Shown here: positions 34,784 through 43,539 of the stretch, piece after piece
How positions within the stretch are numbered: position 1 is the stretch's first letter
How the letters are laid out: every line of letters begins with the position of its first letter
Assembly: GCA_051530055.1 (NCBI GenBank)
Contig: CM121342.1
Coordinates: forward strand, 12,090,001 to 12,154,000
Direction of reading: 5' to 3'
From: Neoechinorhynchus agilis
Lineage: Eukaryota; Acanthocephala
DNA: 64,000 nt
The notes under the pieces: model-generated
What the model was told of the DNA's origin: nothing
Databases searched by the model: none
Seen by the model: only the letters and a program-made list of their open reading frames with translations
Translations under genes and position numbers: made by a program

Positions 34784-36040
34784 TCAATTTCTCTTTAGAT
34801 TGTAACCTTGGTTGCGCCCTCCGTTATTTTGTTTCCCTATTAAATTGGGTGAAGACGAATATTCAAACAAAGACAGCCAACCTCTTCTATTCTCGAACAA
34901 TTCCTCTCGTCTTCGTTTTTGTTCGGCTAGTTGAATGAGCTTCGCGACCACCTTAGAATGACTTTGATAGATATAAACTTTTTGGATATCCCTTGCATTC
35001 CTTTTTGGAAGTACTTGGAGGTGATTGGTATTCACAGTCGGTGGATTCCATCTGTAAAACATTTCAAACTCCTTATTTTCAGCACCATCTCTATCTCGTA
35101 ACTCTCTTCTCAATCCTTCACCGTTGTTACCAATATTAAATTGAAGTGAAGTTTTCTTCTCAATGCTAACATTTGGAGTAAACTCAAGTTGTTTGCCGAC
35201 TTCTTCTTTAACTAGAATTTCCTCTACAGTCGGATCGGAAGTCTCGGAAATATCATGAGAAATGTTAGATGAATAAAACTCAAGAAGCTCTTCGGAGGAT
35301 TCATCATCTAGTATTTCGTCATCGGCTGTTTCCGAAACGCCTGATTCCACGGAATCCGCATCAGAATGCTTCACGACCGGCTGCTGTGGAGTAAGCGAAG
35401 ACTGATGGTTTATAAAGTCCATCGATGCATCGTACACCTCGAAGGTAACATCGTCGTCGTCGTTGTAAAAGGATCCGAATGATATCCCTTCACCATCTCT
35501 TGATCTCTTTTTTAAGTGTTCAGTCGGGGGCACCAGATTTATGGGAACTTGCTTCTTCATTGCCGTGGATGATGGCTTGGGTTTTCGTCCACGCGGGAAA
35601 TCATCTAGCCAATCTCCATCATAATCAACTGGATTTACGACATTCGAATCGATCTCAATATCTTCTGTTGACTCAATCTGATTAACCAGAGAATCATGTA
35701 CAGAATCCTTCAAGCGTTTGTTTCGCCGTTTCTTCCTTTTACGTTTGCCCTCTACACTCATTTCCACAGTTTCTGGAGGCTCATCATCAACAACCGGAAC
35801 ATTCTTTTTCTCTGCTTTCTCCTCCACTCTCTTGCTAGTCACCTTCTTCGCCTTTTTCGTAGATTTTTTCTGACCACTCTTTCTAGTCGGAGCAATGACG
35901 GATATCCTCTTTTTTCGTGTTTGCTTTGGTTGTTTTCTACGAACTAAATATAAACCAGCAATTGTGAACAATACAATCAGACACAGCATTGATACTACGA
36001 CTGCAGTCGTCGTCCATTCCATACTGTAGATTGTTACCAT
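34784..36040 (-). CDS. Single-pass membrane protein with Lys-rich and acidic regions, unknown
   Basis: 418 residues in one uninterrupted exon. Residues about 8-32 (TTTAVVVSMLCLIVLFTIAG plus LYLV) form one membrane anchor followed at once by RRK, so the N-terminus should face the lumen/outside and the long tail the cytosol. Residues 35-115 are highly basic (TRKKR, KKSTKKAKKV, RKRKKRRNKRLKD). Residues 180-290 are acidic and Ser-rich. The C-terminal 90 residues include VYIYQSHSKVVAKLIQLAEQ and a basic, possibly helical, end. The layout (anchor, then Lys-rich cytosolic stretch) resembles ER ribosome-receptor-like proteins, but I see no repeat motif and do not assign a family. One long clean frame and unbiased third positions support a real gene. 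Confidence 0.7.
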   Translation of the reverse strand: MVTIYSMEWTTTAVVVSMLCLIVLFTIAGLYLVRRKQPKQTRKKRISVIAPTRKSGQKKSTKKAKKVTSKRVEEKAEKKNVPVVDDEPPETVEMSVEGKRKRKKRRNKRLKDSVHDSLVNQIESTEDIEIDSNVVNPVDYDGDWLDDFPRGRKPKPSSTAMKKQVPINLVPPTEHLKKRSRDGEGISFGSFYNDDDDVTFEVYDASMDFINHQSSLTPQQPVVKHSDADSVESGVSETADDEILDDESSEELLEFYSSNISHDISETSDPTVEEILVKEEVGKQLEFTPNVSIEKKTSLQFNIGNNGEGLRRELRDRDGAENKEFEMFYRWNPPTVNTNHLQVLPKRNARDIQKVYIYQSHSKVVAKLIQLAEQKRRREELFENRRGWLSLFEYSSSPNLIGKQNNGGRNQGYNLKRN

Positions 36041-36119
36041 CTAAACAGTTGAACGTTAGGTTCGAACAAATCGAAAGCAAATAGCTTGATAGACATAATT
36101 CGGAATGTATTGAACTATT

Positions 36120-36215
36120 TTCTTTTACAGGCGAGAGTATACTTTCTTTTTCTTAGTTATACCATCACTCGGAACGTAAATCCCTAGGGGTGGCAAAACT
36201 ATGCAAAAGAAAATA
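36120..36215. mobile_element. Reduced MITE/foldback copy
   Basis: Outer arms AGTATACTTTCTTTTTCTTA and GTGGCAAAACTATGC..AAAAGAAAATA match the arms of the 22.6-kb foldback (GAAGTATACTTTCGTTTTCTTAG; GGCAAAACTAAG), with nearly all of the centre lost. It sits just upstream of the membrane-protein gene. Confidence 0.65.
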
Positions 36216-36806
36216 ATTCGAAATGCTGATCGCCCATCGGCGATCAATCATTTCGTATGTGGACAATAACGGATGAAAAATGTTTTGAGGATTGAGATAT
36301 GTATTTTTCATAATCGAAGAATTAAAAGTTCGAAATTTTCAAAATAACAGAAAGTTGCGGAAAGCGAAAACAAAGCAAATGAAGAGCACCATCAATCTGA
36401 GAGGCTATCCAATCGAAAGTATGGGAACACCGTGAACTAGAACGCGATCGATTCACATTAAAATATTTATAGTTTCTTCCAGAAAAAATCTATGGCTTCT
36501 TCTGTGTCAGTGGTTAAATGTGTTATTATTTTTGGTCACCAGTTCAGCCATTATCAATTCTCTTATTTGGGTTTTTTGTTCGAACCCGAATGTGATCTAG
36601 TAAAATGCTCTAACGGTAGAATTGATAATGGCTGGTGCAATCAATCAAAATGCTTATATTCGTCTCTTATTGGTCAAATATTTCGATGAGGGCTATCGTG
36701 TTCGGCATTGGAAAATTTTTCAATTAGTACTTGACGAAATCCGATTGAAAGCAATGTATTTTCTCTTAGTGTCTCTTTTCCGAAATTAATGCATAAAACT
36801 GCTTTT
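36216..36806. other. no recognisable gene
   Basis: AT-rich. The plus-strand frame 36492-36689 has no motif. Confidence 0.35.
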
Positions 36807-37095
36807 AGAGATCGCATTGCATTTTGTCATGTCGACGGGAAAAGCGGTTTGCTCAATTGCATGTTGATCAGTTGCTGGATTGTCAAGTGATTTCTCTAGT
36901 CCTTCTTCAGGGTCCTGAAAAACATTCGCAATCTTGGAAGAACGTTTTTTTGAAGTCAAAGCTTAAGAAAAATACTGTGTTGTTGCAACGATTTTGGCCT
37001 CTTTAAAATCGCATTGTATTTCGCTATGTCAACGGGAAAACGGTTTGTTCAATAGCATGTTGATCGGTTGGTTGATTCTCGACCGATTTTTCAAC
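36807..37095. repeat. Two diverged direct repeats about 200 bp apart
   Basis: 36807-36893 and 37010-37093 share ATCGCATTG.ATTT.G..ATGTC, ACGGGAAAA.CGGTTTG and CAAT.GCATGTTGATC.GTTG. Divergence is about 15-20%. The pair looks like an old tandem duplication; no coding sense. Confidence 0.7.
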
Positions 37096-37325
37096 CAAAT
37101 GCATAACTTTCCGATTGTCGTTACTTTAGCAATTTATGCGGTTGATTCAAATATATTTTCAAACTAATATTTGGGAGACGCATTTTGCGCGTGTTTTTGT
37201 TGTACCCTGAATAAGGAGAAAAATTTCGAAATTTTGGTCCAAAATAAACATTTGTTTACAACTGCTTAACGTGCTCAAAGAAGGACGCCACGATTTTGAC
37301 TTTTAAATAGTTCATCCTAGAACAA

Positions 37326-37909
37326 ATGTCGACCATTAACTTGATTCTCACAAAGACGAGTGTTTGGCAGACGTTCATGTTTTTCCTCAACACCTCATTA
37401 CTCGCGATAGGATCGGCCAATGCCCTTGTCGATTATTTTGTTACGAGTAACAACTACATTTGCAGAGTTCCGCAAGCCATTTCGCTCTTAGATGCTATCC
37501 CAGTTAGAGAAAATGGACAATTTGAAAAGTGTTTGATGCATGCTAAATTCACTTCTTTGTCTAATGAAACCGTCTCTTGCACAAACGGGCATTCCCACAC
37601 TCTACCTGTGGACAAGTCGGTCGTTGCTACATTTGAACTTTATTGCGACCGAGAATTCCTGAATAATATTTCACAATCGGCATTCTTCGGGTGCGTTTTA
37701 ATGATGCTACAATGTCTGAGATCGTGAAAGAGAAGTTCAATAGTTTGAAAAATTCACTGCAAATCATCTTTCGATTTATGTGTATATTTTGCTGCGAACT
37801 GTGCGCTCTCACCGGTAATGTTTTGACGGTAGAACGTTTCACTGCGAAGTACACAGGCGTTCCCTGTATTTTGGAGAACCTGATTTGGATCACAGGAATG
37901 CTTTCTTAA
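37326..37909 (+). pseudogene. SLC22-like transporter remnant (N-terminal part only)
   Basis: The first frame starts MSTINLILTKTSVWQTFMFF, then a Cys-bearing loop and VVATFELYCDREFLNNISQS followed by AFFG. This matches the extracellular loop and start of TM2 in organic ion transporters (consensus like WDLVCDR..L...QS.FF.G). A 53-bp intron (GTGCGT...CAATAG) would join it to NSLQIIFRFMCIFCCELCAL, like the TM4 block FRFL.G. The segment normally between (TM2-TM3 with the GRR motif) is missing and the frame stops after ENLIWITGMLS, so about nine of twelve helices are absent. A truncated pseudogene is the best reading; a small expressed derivative is possible. Confidence 0.5.
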
Positions 37910-38395
37910 CCTAGGATTAAGGAACTTTATATTTTTTAGTAAATTTTGTAAAACTAAAGCGATCCTTGGCATTAAACTTTTTAACGCATCAACACAAAAT
38001 TTAAACAAAGAAAGCAGAACCACTATAAAATTTCGCAACAATTTTTACTAATCAGTAAAATTCCTATCCTTGTTACATGACTTTTTTTTGGAATTCGATG
38101 AGTCTAATTATGTTTTTAAGTCTGGATAGCCGGTTACATTTATTCTATGTTTGTGCCCAAGAAAAAATTATCAACTGTAAAAAAGGCCTCACGTCAACAC
38201 ATAATTTAATTATGTACAAACCACACGTAAAGACTTAAGTATTTGTGGATTATAGAATGACTGCAAGGCAAGAGACAGGCTTGCCTTTTTAAAGTTAAAA
38301 TACTAATACAGTACGTATAACGGTATCGCAAACGAACAGTTTAACAAAGTAAATAATCTATTTCCTGCGATTCTAATTCTAAAAGTAATATTTAA
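37910..38395. other. no recognisable gene
   Basis: AT-rich spacer, including the 3' flank of the Thr/Glu-repeat gene. Confidence 0.35.
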
Positions 38396-39865
38396 CTACG
38401 GAATGCAGACCATGTTAGCTTTCCAGCAACCAAACGGGCCAAACAAATCTCCAATGCATGAACAAGTAGGTGTCTTACAAGTAGCTGTCTTGCATGCAGC
38501 TATTACCTTCTTTATTGTGATAGTTTTCGGAGTGGTTGTTGTTTCCTCTGTCGTTGTTGTCTCCTCCGTTGTTGTTTCCTCTGTAGTTGTTTCCTCTGTA
38601 GTTGTTTCCTCCGTTGTTGTTTCCTCTGTTGTTGTCTCCTCTGTAGTTGTTTCCTCTGTTGTAGTCTCCTCCGTTGTTGTTTCCTCTGTGCATGTTTCCT
38701 CCGTTGTTGTCTCCTCGGTAGTTGTCTCCTCTGTAGTTGTTTCCTCTGTTGTAGTCTCCTCCGTTGTTGTTTCCTCTGTGCATGTTTCCTCCGTTGTTGT
38801 TTCCTCTGTGCATGTTTCCTCGTTGTTTCCTCTCTCCGTTGTTGTCTCCTCCTTGATTGTTTCCTCCGTTGTTGTTTCCTCTGTACATGTTTCCTCCGTT
38901 GTTGTCTCCTCTGTAGTTGTTTCCTCTGTTGTTGTCTCCTCTATAGATGTTTCCTCTATCGCGTTAAGCTCCTCTGCAATTGTTGTTTCTTCTGTAGTGG
39001 TAGTCTCCTCTGTTGTCGTCTCCTCGGTGGTTGTTGTCTCATCGGTTGTGGTAGTATCTTGAGTGGTCATTGTTTCTTCTGTAGTTGTTTGCTCTGTCGT
39101 GGTAGTTTCCTCTTTTGTTGTCTCCTCTATAGCTGTTTCCTCTATCGCGTTAAGCTCCTCTGCAGTTGTTGTTTGTTTTGTCGTGGTAGTTTCCTGTGTT
39201 ATTGTCTCCTCTATAGCTGTTTCCTCTGTCGCGTTAAGCTCCTCTGCAATTGTTGTTTGCTCTGTCGTGGTAATCTCCTCTGTTGTGGTGGTCTCTTCCG
39301 TAGTTGTTGTCTCCTCTATAGTAGTTTCCTCTATCGCGCTAAGCTCTTCCGCAGTTGTTGTTTCCTCTGTGGTTGTGGTCTCATCTGTAGTGGTTTCCTC
39401 GGTAGTGGTGGTCTCCGTGATGAGAGGAATGTATACGGCTGGACAAAATGTTGGAATGCATGGATTGTAGAAATCATAATTTAAATGGTCTCCGTACTTT
39501 CCGCCGTTAATGACTTGCTTCTTTGATGAGCTAAAAATGGAAAATGATTGTTTCCTACTTTCATGATTTAAAACATACCATCCCGGATAACGCGTAGGGA
39601 TTCTTTTGTTGCAATAAGGGCAGTAACTCGGTTGGACAGACTTTTGGAAGTTCCATTGTTTGTTCTTTCTGTAATAATGATTTGGAGATCGTTGATTGCT
39701 TTGGTACAATTGTTGATTGAACACTTCTGGACGAACGGTTGGTACGCGTGGATTGCAGAAAGCGCACTTTGAGGAAATCCCCGTAATGAGGTTAACCAAA
39801 TTCGCGATGAGAGCAACTACTGTCAGTTGAATCAGCATCTGTGTTAAAGCACCGGTTTGATACAT
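38396..39865 (-). CDS. Secreted Thr/Glu-repeat (mucin-like) protein with CxxC-PTxxP motifs
   Basis: 489 codons if read through. The N-terminus ALTQMLIQLTVVALIANLVN looks like a signal peptide/anchor. Two related Cys motifs follow, CAFCNPRVPTVRPEVF and CPYCNKRIPTRYPG, and a looser third, NPCIPTFCPAVY. Residues about 155-450 are (E)TTTEE repeats with occasional AEELNAIEET spacers, a heavily O-glycosylatable acidic stretch. The C-terminus CKTATCKTPTCSCIGDLFG then CWKANMVCIP is Cys-rich. A GTATGT...TTTTTAG segment (39531-39578, 48 bp) is probably an intron; being a multiple of 3 without stops it leaves the frame open, and its removal changes PGW to PGC. A sheath, cuticle or secretion role is inferred from composition only. 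The opposite-strand Val/Ser frame is a shadow. Confidence 0.7.
   Translation of the reverse strand: MYQTGALTQMLIQLTVVALIANLVNLITGISSKCAFCNPRVPTVRPEVFNQQLYQSNQRSPNHYYRKNKQWNFQKSVQPSYCPYCNKRIPTRYPGWYVLNHESRKQSFSIFSSSKKQVINGGKYGDHLNYDFYNPCIPTFCPAVYIPLITETTTTEETTTDETTTTEETTTAEELSAIEETTIEETTTTEETTTTEEITTTEQTTIAEELNATEETAIEETITQETTTTKQTTTAEELNAIEETAIEETTKEETTTTEQTTTEETMTTQDTTTTDETTTTEETTTEETTTTEETTIAEELNAIEETSIEETTTEETTTEETTTEETCTEETTTEETIKEETTTERGNNEETCTEETTTEETCTEETTTEETTTEETTTEETTTEETTTEETCTEETTTEETTTEETTTEETTTEETTTEETTTEETTTEETTTEETTTTEETTTTPKTITIKKVIAACKTATCKTPTCSCIGDLFGPFGCWKANMVCIP
38540..39420 (-). repeat. Coding minisatellite (about 15-bp units) for ETTTEE repeats
   Basis: Imperfect GAGGAAACAACTACA-type units, with larger homogenised blocks such as the 90-bp segment that includes GCACAGAGGAAACAAC at about 38680 and 38770. 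Slippage explains the repetitive frames on both strands. Confidence 0.85.
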
Positions 39866-39940
39866 TTCATTGGGAGTTTCGTCTTGCCGTATCTGTTCTA
39901 GATGCGCAGCAAACTCTCCCTTAAATGCTGTTCAATAGTG

Positions 39941-39947
39941 TTTTATA
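39941..39947 (-). promoter_or_regulatory. TATA box of the Thr/Glu-repeat gene
   Basis: Minus strand CATATAAAACACT, about 76-82 bp upstream of the ATG at 39865, implying a start of transcription near 39912-39917 and a short 5' UTR. Strong, well-spaced TATA boxes fit genes for abundant secreted proteins. Confidence 0.5.
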
Positions 39948-39949
39948 TG

Positions 39950-40573
39950 TAAACCGCGGTTGAGATTTTTATTGACAAACATTTTAGAACGCTAGTCATA
40001 TTTACACAAGTGACGAGATCGAATTTTTTCTTCTAGATTGCCAATTTTGCTTTCTGTGACATAAAGGTTTTTGCGGTGCTCTAAAATATTTACGTGGACG
40101 GTACCAAGTATTTATAAATTAACATTGAAAAATCACGACGCCTTCAATAAATGGAGGGCGGTACGATCACTCAATTTCTCGAAGGTGCACAATGCCATGC
40201 CCAGGAAGTCATGTGAAACTTTTAAATGCCAAAAGATTTGGTAACGTCTTTTTAAGAGAAGCGGTGACTAGACGAAAAACAGTTCAAAGATCTTAATTTG
40301 TTGAAACTTAATGCGCAAGTGCTGTATTGCAATATAATAACTTCCTGGATCCGTGAAATTCTTTTTATTCTCCACGACGATAACGGGAGGAGCCAAGAGA
40401 AATGTTTATCATCGGAACACCAGAAAGCTATAATATTATCAAACCCAAAATTTTAGGACTCAATAATGCATTTGCTGTCTGAGCAGATTGCAGTTTCAAA
40501 AATTTCTCTAACCCTGCATAAATTCATACAAAAATGTAAAAAAAAATCCGCTCGTATTAAGAATAACAAGTGT
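39950..40573. other. no recognisable gene
   Basis: AT-rich flank shared by the 5' side of the repeat gene and the 3' side of RPF1. Confidence 0.35.
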
Positions 40574-41266
40574 TCACAATTGGAACCTTCTCCTTTCTTT
40601 TTCCATGTCGTGCCTTTTAAGCATCCAGAAGTATTCACCATATTTGGTATCGAATGTTCCCTTTTGAATCCAAAGTAACTTTAGGGACATTTGAGGACCC
40701 AATTCCTTAAATCCAACTCGCTTATTTTCTCCTGGTTCTCTGAACACGTATCGATAGTGCCTAAAGAAAATGAAATCCCTTTGATTATGGAATGCCACGA
40801 GTCTACGACCATCGTAGTCCGGCTCCTTAGAAACCAGAGTGCCTAGCACCCTGGCCACCATTTGCCCGATTTGAGTACTGAAATTAGTGAGAATAATCTC
40901 AGGTCGGTGGTCAGTAAACTCATGGCTGGAATTCATTTGTTTGGCGGTCTTGTATTTTATGATTCGAAAACAAAGAGTTGGTCCATGTGGAAGGTGACTA
41001 AGATAGAGTTCATCGGGACGATTTAGTCGTTCATCGATTACCATCAACTGAGTGTATCCTCGGGCGACCATAGCGGAAATAAGGAGTTTCAACGAGCATT
41101 TCCTTCGTTTGACGTATTTAGCATTCGGAAACACCAAAGCCAGTTCTAGACAAAACCGACGAACTCGATGGTGAGGATGTTTGTCTGAGGTCGTAATTAA
41201 AAGACGAGTATCTTGATCTCCTTTGTAGTAACAGGACAAAGCATCACTTTCCAGTTCGTAGACCAT
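40574..41266 (-). CDS. RPF1: Ribosome production factor 1 (Brix domain), short N-terminus
   Basis: 230 residues from an ATG at 41266 (MVYELESDALSCYY). The Brix domain is complete: RLLITTSDKHPHHRVRRFCL, LMVIDERLNRPDELYLSHLP then HGPTLCFR, EIILTNFSTQIGQMVARVLG, VAFHNQRDFIFFRHYRYVFR, VGFKELGPQMSLKLLWIQKG and TFDTKYGEYFWMLKRHDMEK. Each block matches human RPF1 (ILITTSDR, LSHLPNGPT, IILNNFTTRLG, FHNQRDYIFFR, QELGPRFTLKL, GTFDSKYGEYEW). RPF1 is a nucleolar factor for 60S subunit assembly. The basic N-terminal extension of the human protein (about 120 aa) is missing: an in-frame TGA lies 40 bp upstream and I find no acceptor between, so either the protein is short or a 5' exon joins by a site I cannot see. 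Confidence 0.92.
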   Translation of the reverse strand: MVYELESDALSCYYKGDQDTRLLITTSDKHPHHRVRRFCLELALVFPNAKYVKRRKCSLKLLISAMVARGYTQLMVIDERLNRPDELYLSHLPHGPTLCFRIIKYKTAKQMNSSHEFTDHRPEIILTNFSTQIGQMVARVLGTLVSKEPDYDGRRLVAFHNQRDFIFFRHYRYVFREPGENKRVGFKELGPQMSLKLLWIQKGTFDTKYGEYFWMLKRHDMEKERRRFQL

Positions 41267-41408
41267 TTCGGGATTCGACGGATCAAATGAAGTAAACGCA
41301 ACGGTTCACATAATCGCCTTAGACGAACAGTCTAAAAAGTACTCAGATTTCACCAATGATAACATTTAGCCAATAAAACGAAATATACCGTAGAAAATAT
41401 ACCTTTGC

Positions 41409-41681
41409 TTAAAAAACTGCCAATGATAATAATTTACAGACACACGTAATGCTGGGGTAATCTAATTTTATCTTTAACTTATGAATTTGCAACCATTTGT
41501 TCATCATGTTGACTAGTCGGATTTTTTCTGGTTGCATGAGAAATGAAGCATTTTTTTGTAGGACCTCACTAGATGTATACAGTTGTTCGAGTGGATGACC
41601 GCGACTAAAAAAGGTCAGGGCTGAAATAGCCCATGTTTTCAAAATTTGGAACTGCTTTTCATAATTCAATTGTAGTTTCAA
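41409..41681 (-). CDS. Hypothetical ORF / exon, 90 aa
   Basis: Reads MKLQLNYEKQFQILKTWAIS, FFSRGHPLEQLYTSSEVLQK and LVNMMNKWLQIHKLKIKLDY. Amphipathic, helix-rich and not low complexity, so it could be an exon. It lies on the same strand as RPF1 and 140 bp upstream of it. I do not recognise it and cannot place its splice sites. Confidence 0.35.
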   Translation of the reverse strand: MKLQLNYEKQFQILKTWAISALTFFSRGHPLEQLYTSSEVLQKNASFLMQPEKIRLVNMMNKWLQIHKLKIKLDYPSITCVCKLLSLAVF

Positions 41682-42262
41682 TGCTCTTACGCAGAAGCGT
41701 TTGGCTAATTTTAAGATCTTTTTGAATTGTTGACATCTATTTTTTGTTAAGTTCTGAGTAAAAATTGTGTCCTAAATTTTTTTATTTTGTTAAAACTATT
41801 ATCGACCGCGTTGTCTTTGTCTAAAATAGGTAGACATTTATTTCTTATTATTGAGTTGAGTTTCTTATTTATATATTTACTACCGACCACGGCGAAGAGC
41901 CATCATTGAAGATTGTATTTTTTCATGCATTATTCGTAGAAAAGCACTGATATCATCCTCATAGATAACGATTTTTATACCATTTTTGCAATTAAAAAGA
42001 GAATAGGGGATAATGAAAAAGCTGCCAACACAAAACATGAATCATACGATTGATTTTAGTCGTACAAAAACCTTAGACAAAACAAGTGATGATCGCTATG
42101 AGCTTATAGTTGTTAAAGCGCTAGAGATAGATTATAAACCAAAACTGAGATTTGGGCCACCTTGACCATTCTACCTTTCTAGGTTCTGAAGTTAGACGCG
42201 TAGAGACCAAAACAATTTTACAAAAAACATTCTATAAATAATGTTAGAAACGCATGTAGAAT
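41682..42262. other. no recognisable gene
   Basis: Very AT-rich spacer or intron between the two hypothetical minus-strand frames. Confidence 0.35.
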
Positions 42263-42493
42263 CTACGAGAATAAGACGATATGAATCGTTGCAACAAGAT
42301 TCGGAAGTCGTTTTGATTCGAGTGTGTGTGGTATTGGCTTAATCTTCTCATTAATTGTTTCTTCGTCCTCATGTAAACTACTGTATTCGTCTTCTTCCTC
42401 CTCTTCAATTTCGAGATCTTCTAAATTGGGTTTCTTATTGAAATTAAGTCGCCGCCGTTTTGGTTTGGTCTTTGACGAACGCTTTATGGTCAT
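42263..42493 (-). CDS. Hypothetical 76-aa ORF with basic then acidic segments
   Basis: Starts MTIKRSSKTKPKRRRLNFNK (nuclear-localisation-like), then LEDLEIEEEEEDEYSSLHED. Could be the 5' exon of the same gene as 41409-41681, or a small nuclear protein. The last 15 residues probably read into an intron. No family recognised. Confidence 0.35.
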   Translation of the reverse strand: MTIKRSSKTKPKRRRLNFNKKPNLEDLEIEEEEEDEYSSLHEDEETINEKIKPIPHTLESKRLPNLVATIHIVLFS

Positions 42494-42529
42494 TCTATCT
42501 CAAAATGGTTAGTTTTAATTAAATATAAA

Positions 42530-42848
42530 ACTAAAAGCTACAAAACAATGCCAGTCAATAATCGCAAATAAACATGTTTACGGAAGAAACAACTCGTTGA
42601 ATCCACAAAAACCCCATAATTTCGCTTGACTGATATGGAAATTTTTTTTATTTTCGAGCCTAACTCAGGAATTTACAAATGCGCTTTAACTAAAAGCTAC
42701 AAAACAATGCCAGTCAATAATCGCAAATAAACATGTTTACGGAAGAAACAACTCGTTGAATCCACAAAAACCCCATAATTTCGCTTGACTGATATGGAAA
42801 AAAATTTTATTTTCGAGCCTAACTCAGGAATTTACAAATGCGCTTTGA
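42530..42848. repeat. 159-bp tandem duplication, almost identical copies
   Basis: Two copies (about 42530-42688 and 42689-42848) start CTAAAAGCTACAAAACAATG and end AATTTACAAATGCGCTTT, differing only in a T/A homopolymer. Very recent, or an assembly duplication. Non-coding, just upstream of the basic/acidic ORF. Confidence 0.9.
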
Positions 42849-42849
42849 A

Positions 42850-43539
42850 GGGGAACATGGCTCAATTGGAGGGACGAACTTTCCACACTTCAGTGTCGTT
42901 ACATTAACACTTACTTTACAACTCCCGACGAGAGCTCGAGAATAAAGATTTTTGTCGCCATAACGGCCTTCGTCCATTTATTGGGAAAATAGGCGGGGAA
43001 AATGTTTTTGAAGCCGAAATTTTCTTTTGGTATTTTTGCCATCCTGAATGATTATGAAGCAAGAATAGCGATTGATTTATAAATTCTCAATATTTCCTCG
43101 GCCCCTACTTTCGGACTTATGTTTTTTTGCAAGTGACCTTACATAGAAAAAACTTACGAGTAACATAAAGAAGTCCAACAAAATATAGGTGAAATATTTC
43201 TGAGAATTAATAAATCAATCGTTATTGATCTCTCATAATCAAACCAAAAACCCAAGAAGACACGAAAGAACACACACAAAACCTACACACGCTCGTAAAA
43301 TACAATGCTTCTTTTTTTGTTCGATAAAAATGGATGTTTTGGCTTGACTAGAAATCTCATTCGTCCTTTCATCTTTACCGATGGTGACGACTGGTTGTTG
43401 TCTCTCAGTAACGTCGTGATCTACGAAAGAATTGTTTCTATGATGCGCGTCATCGTCGTGAAGTGATTTCTTCTGTGTGTGTGTGTGTTTGGTGTTCGTT
43501 ACGCTTCCTCTACACCATCATCGTTTGCATCTTTAGAGA
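42850..43539. other. promoter-proximal region of the SRSF1-like gene
   Basis: No separate gene. GTGTGTGTGTGTG at about 43478-43490 lies in the probable 5' UTR of the SR-protein gene. Confidence 0.4.

Noticed and set aside
38475-38888. Minus-strand Gly/Asn-rich frame
   Set aside because: Another reading of the same minisatellite; composition comes from the repeat only.
38403-39062. Long plus-strand frame of Val/Ser repeats (and 39059-39484, 39063-39470)
   Set aside because: Mirror of the ETTTEE minisatellite on the opposite strand; the minus-strand protein has a signal-like start, Cys motifs and a TATA box, this frame has none.
41328-41345. Spliced N-terminal exon for RPF1 using TTTTTAG or GTCTAAG
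   Set aside because: Both acceptors lie upstream of the in-frame TGA, so they cannot extend the RPF1 frame.
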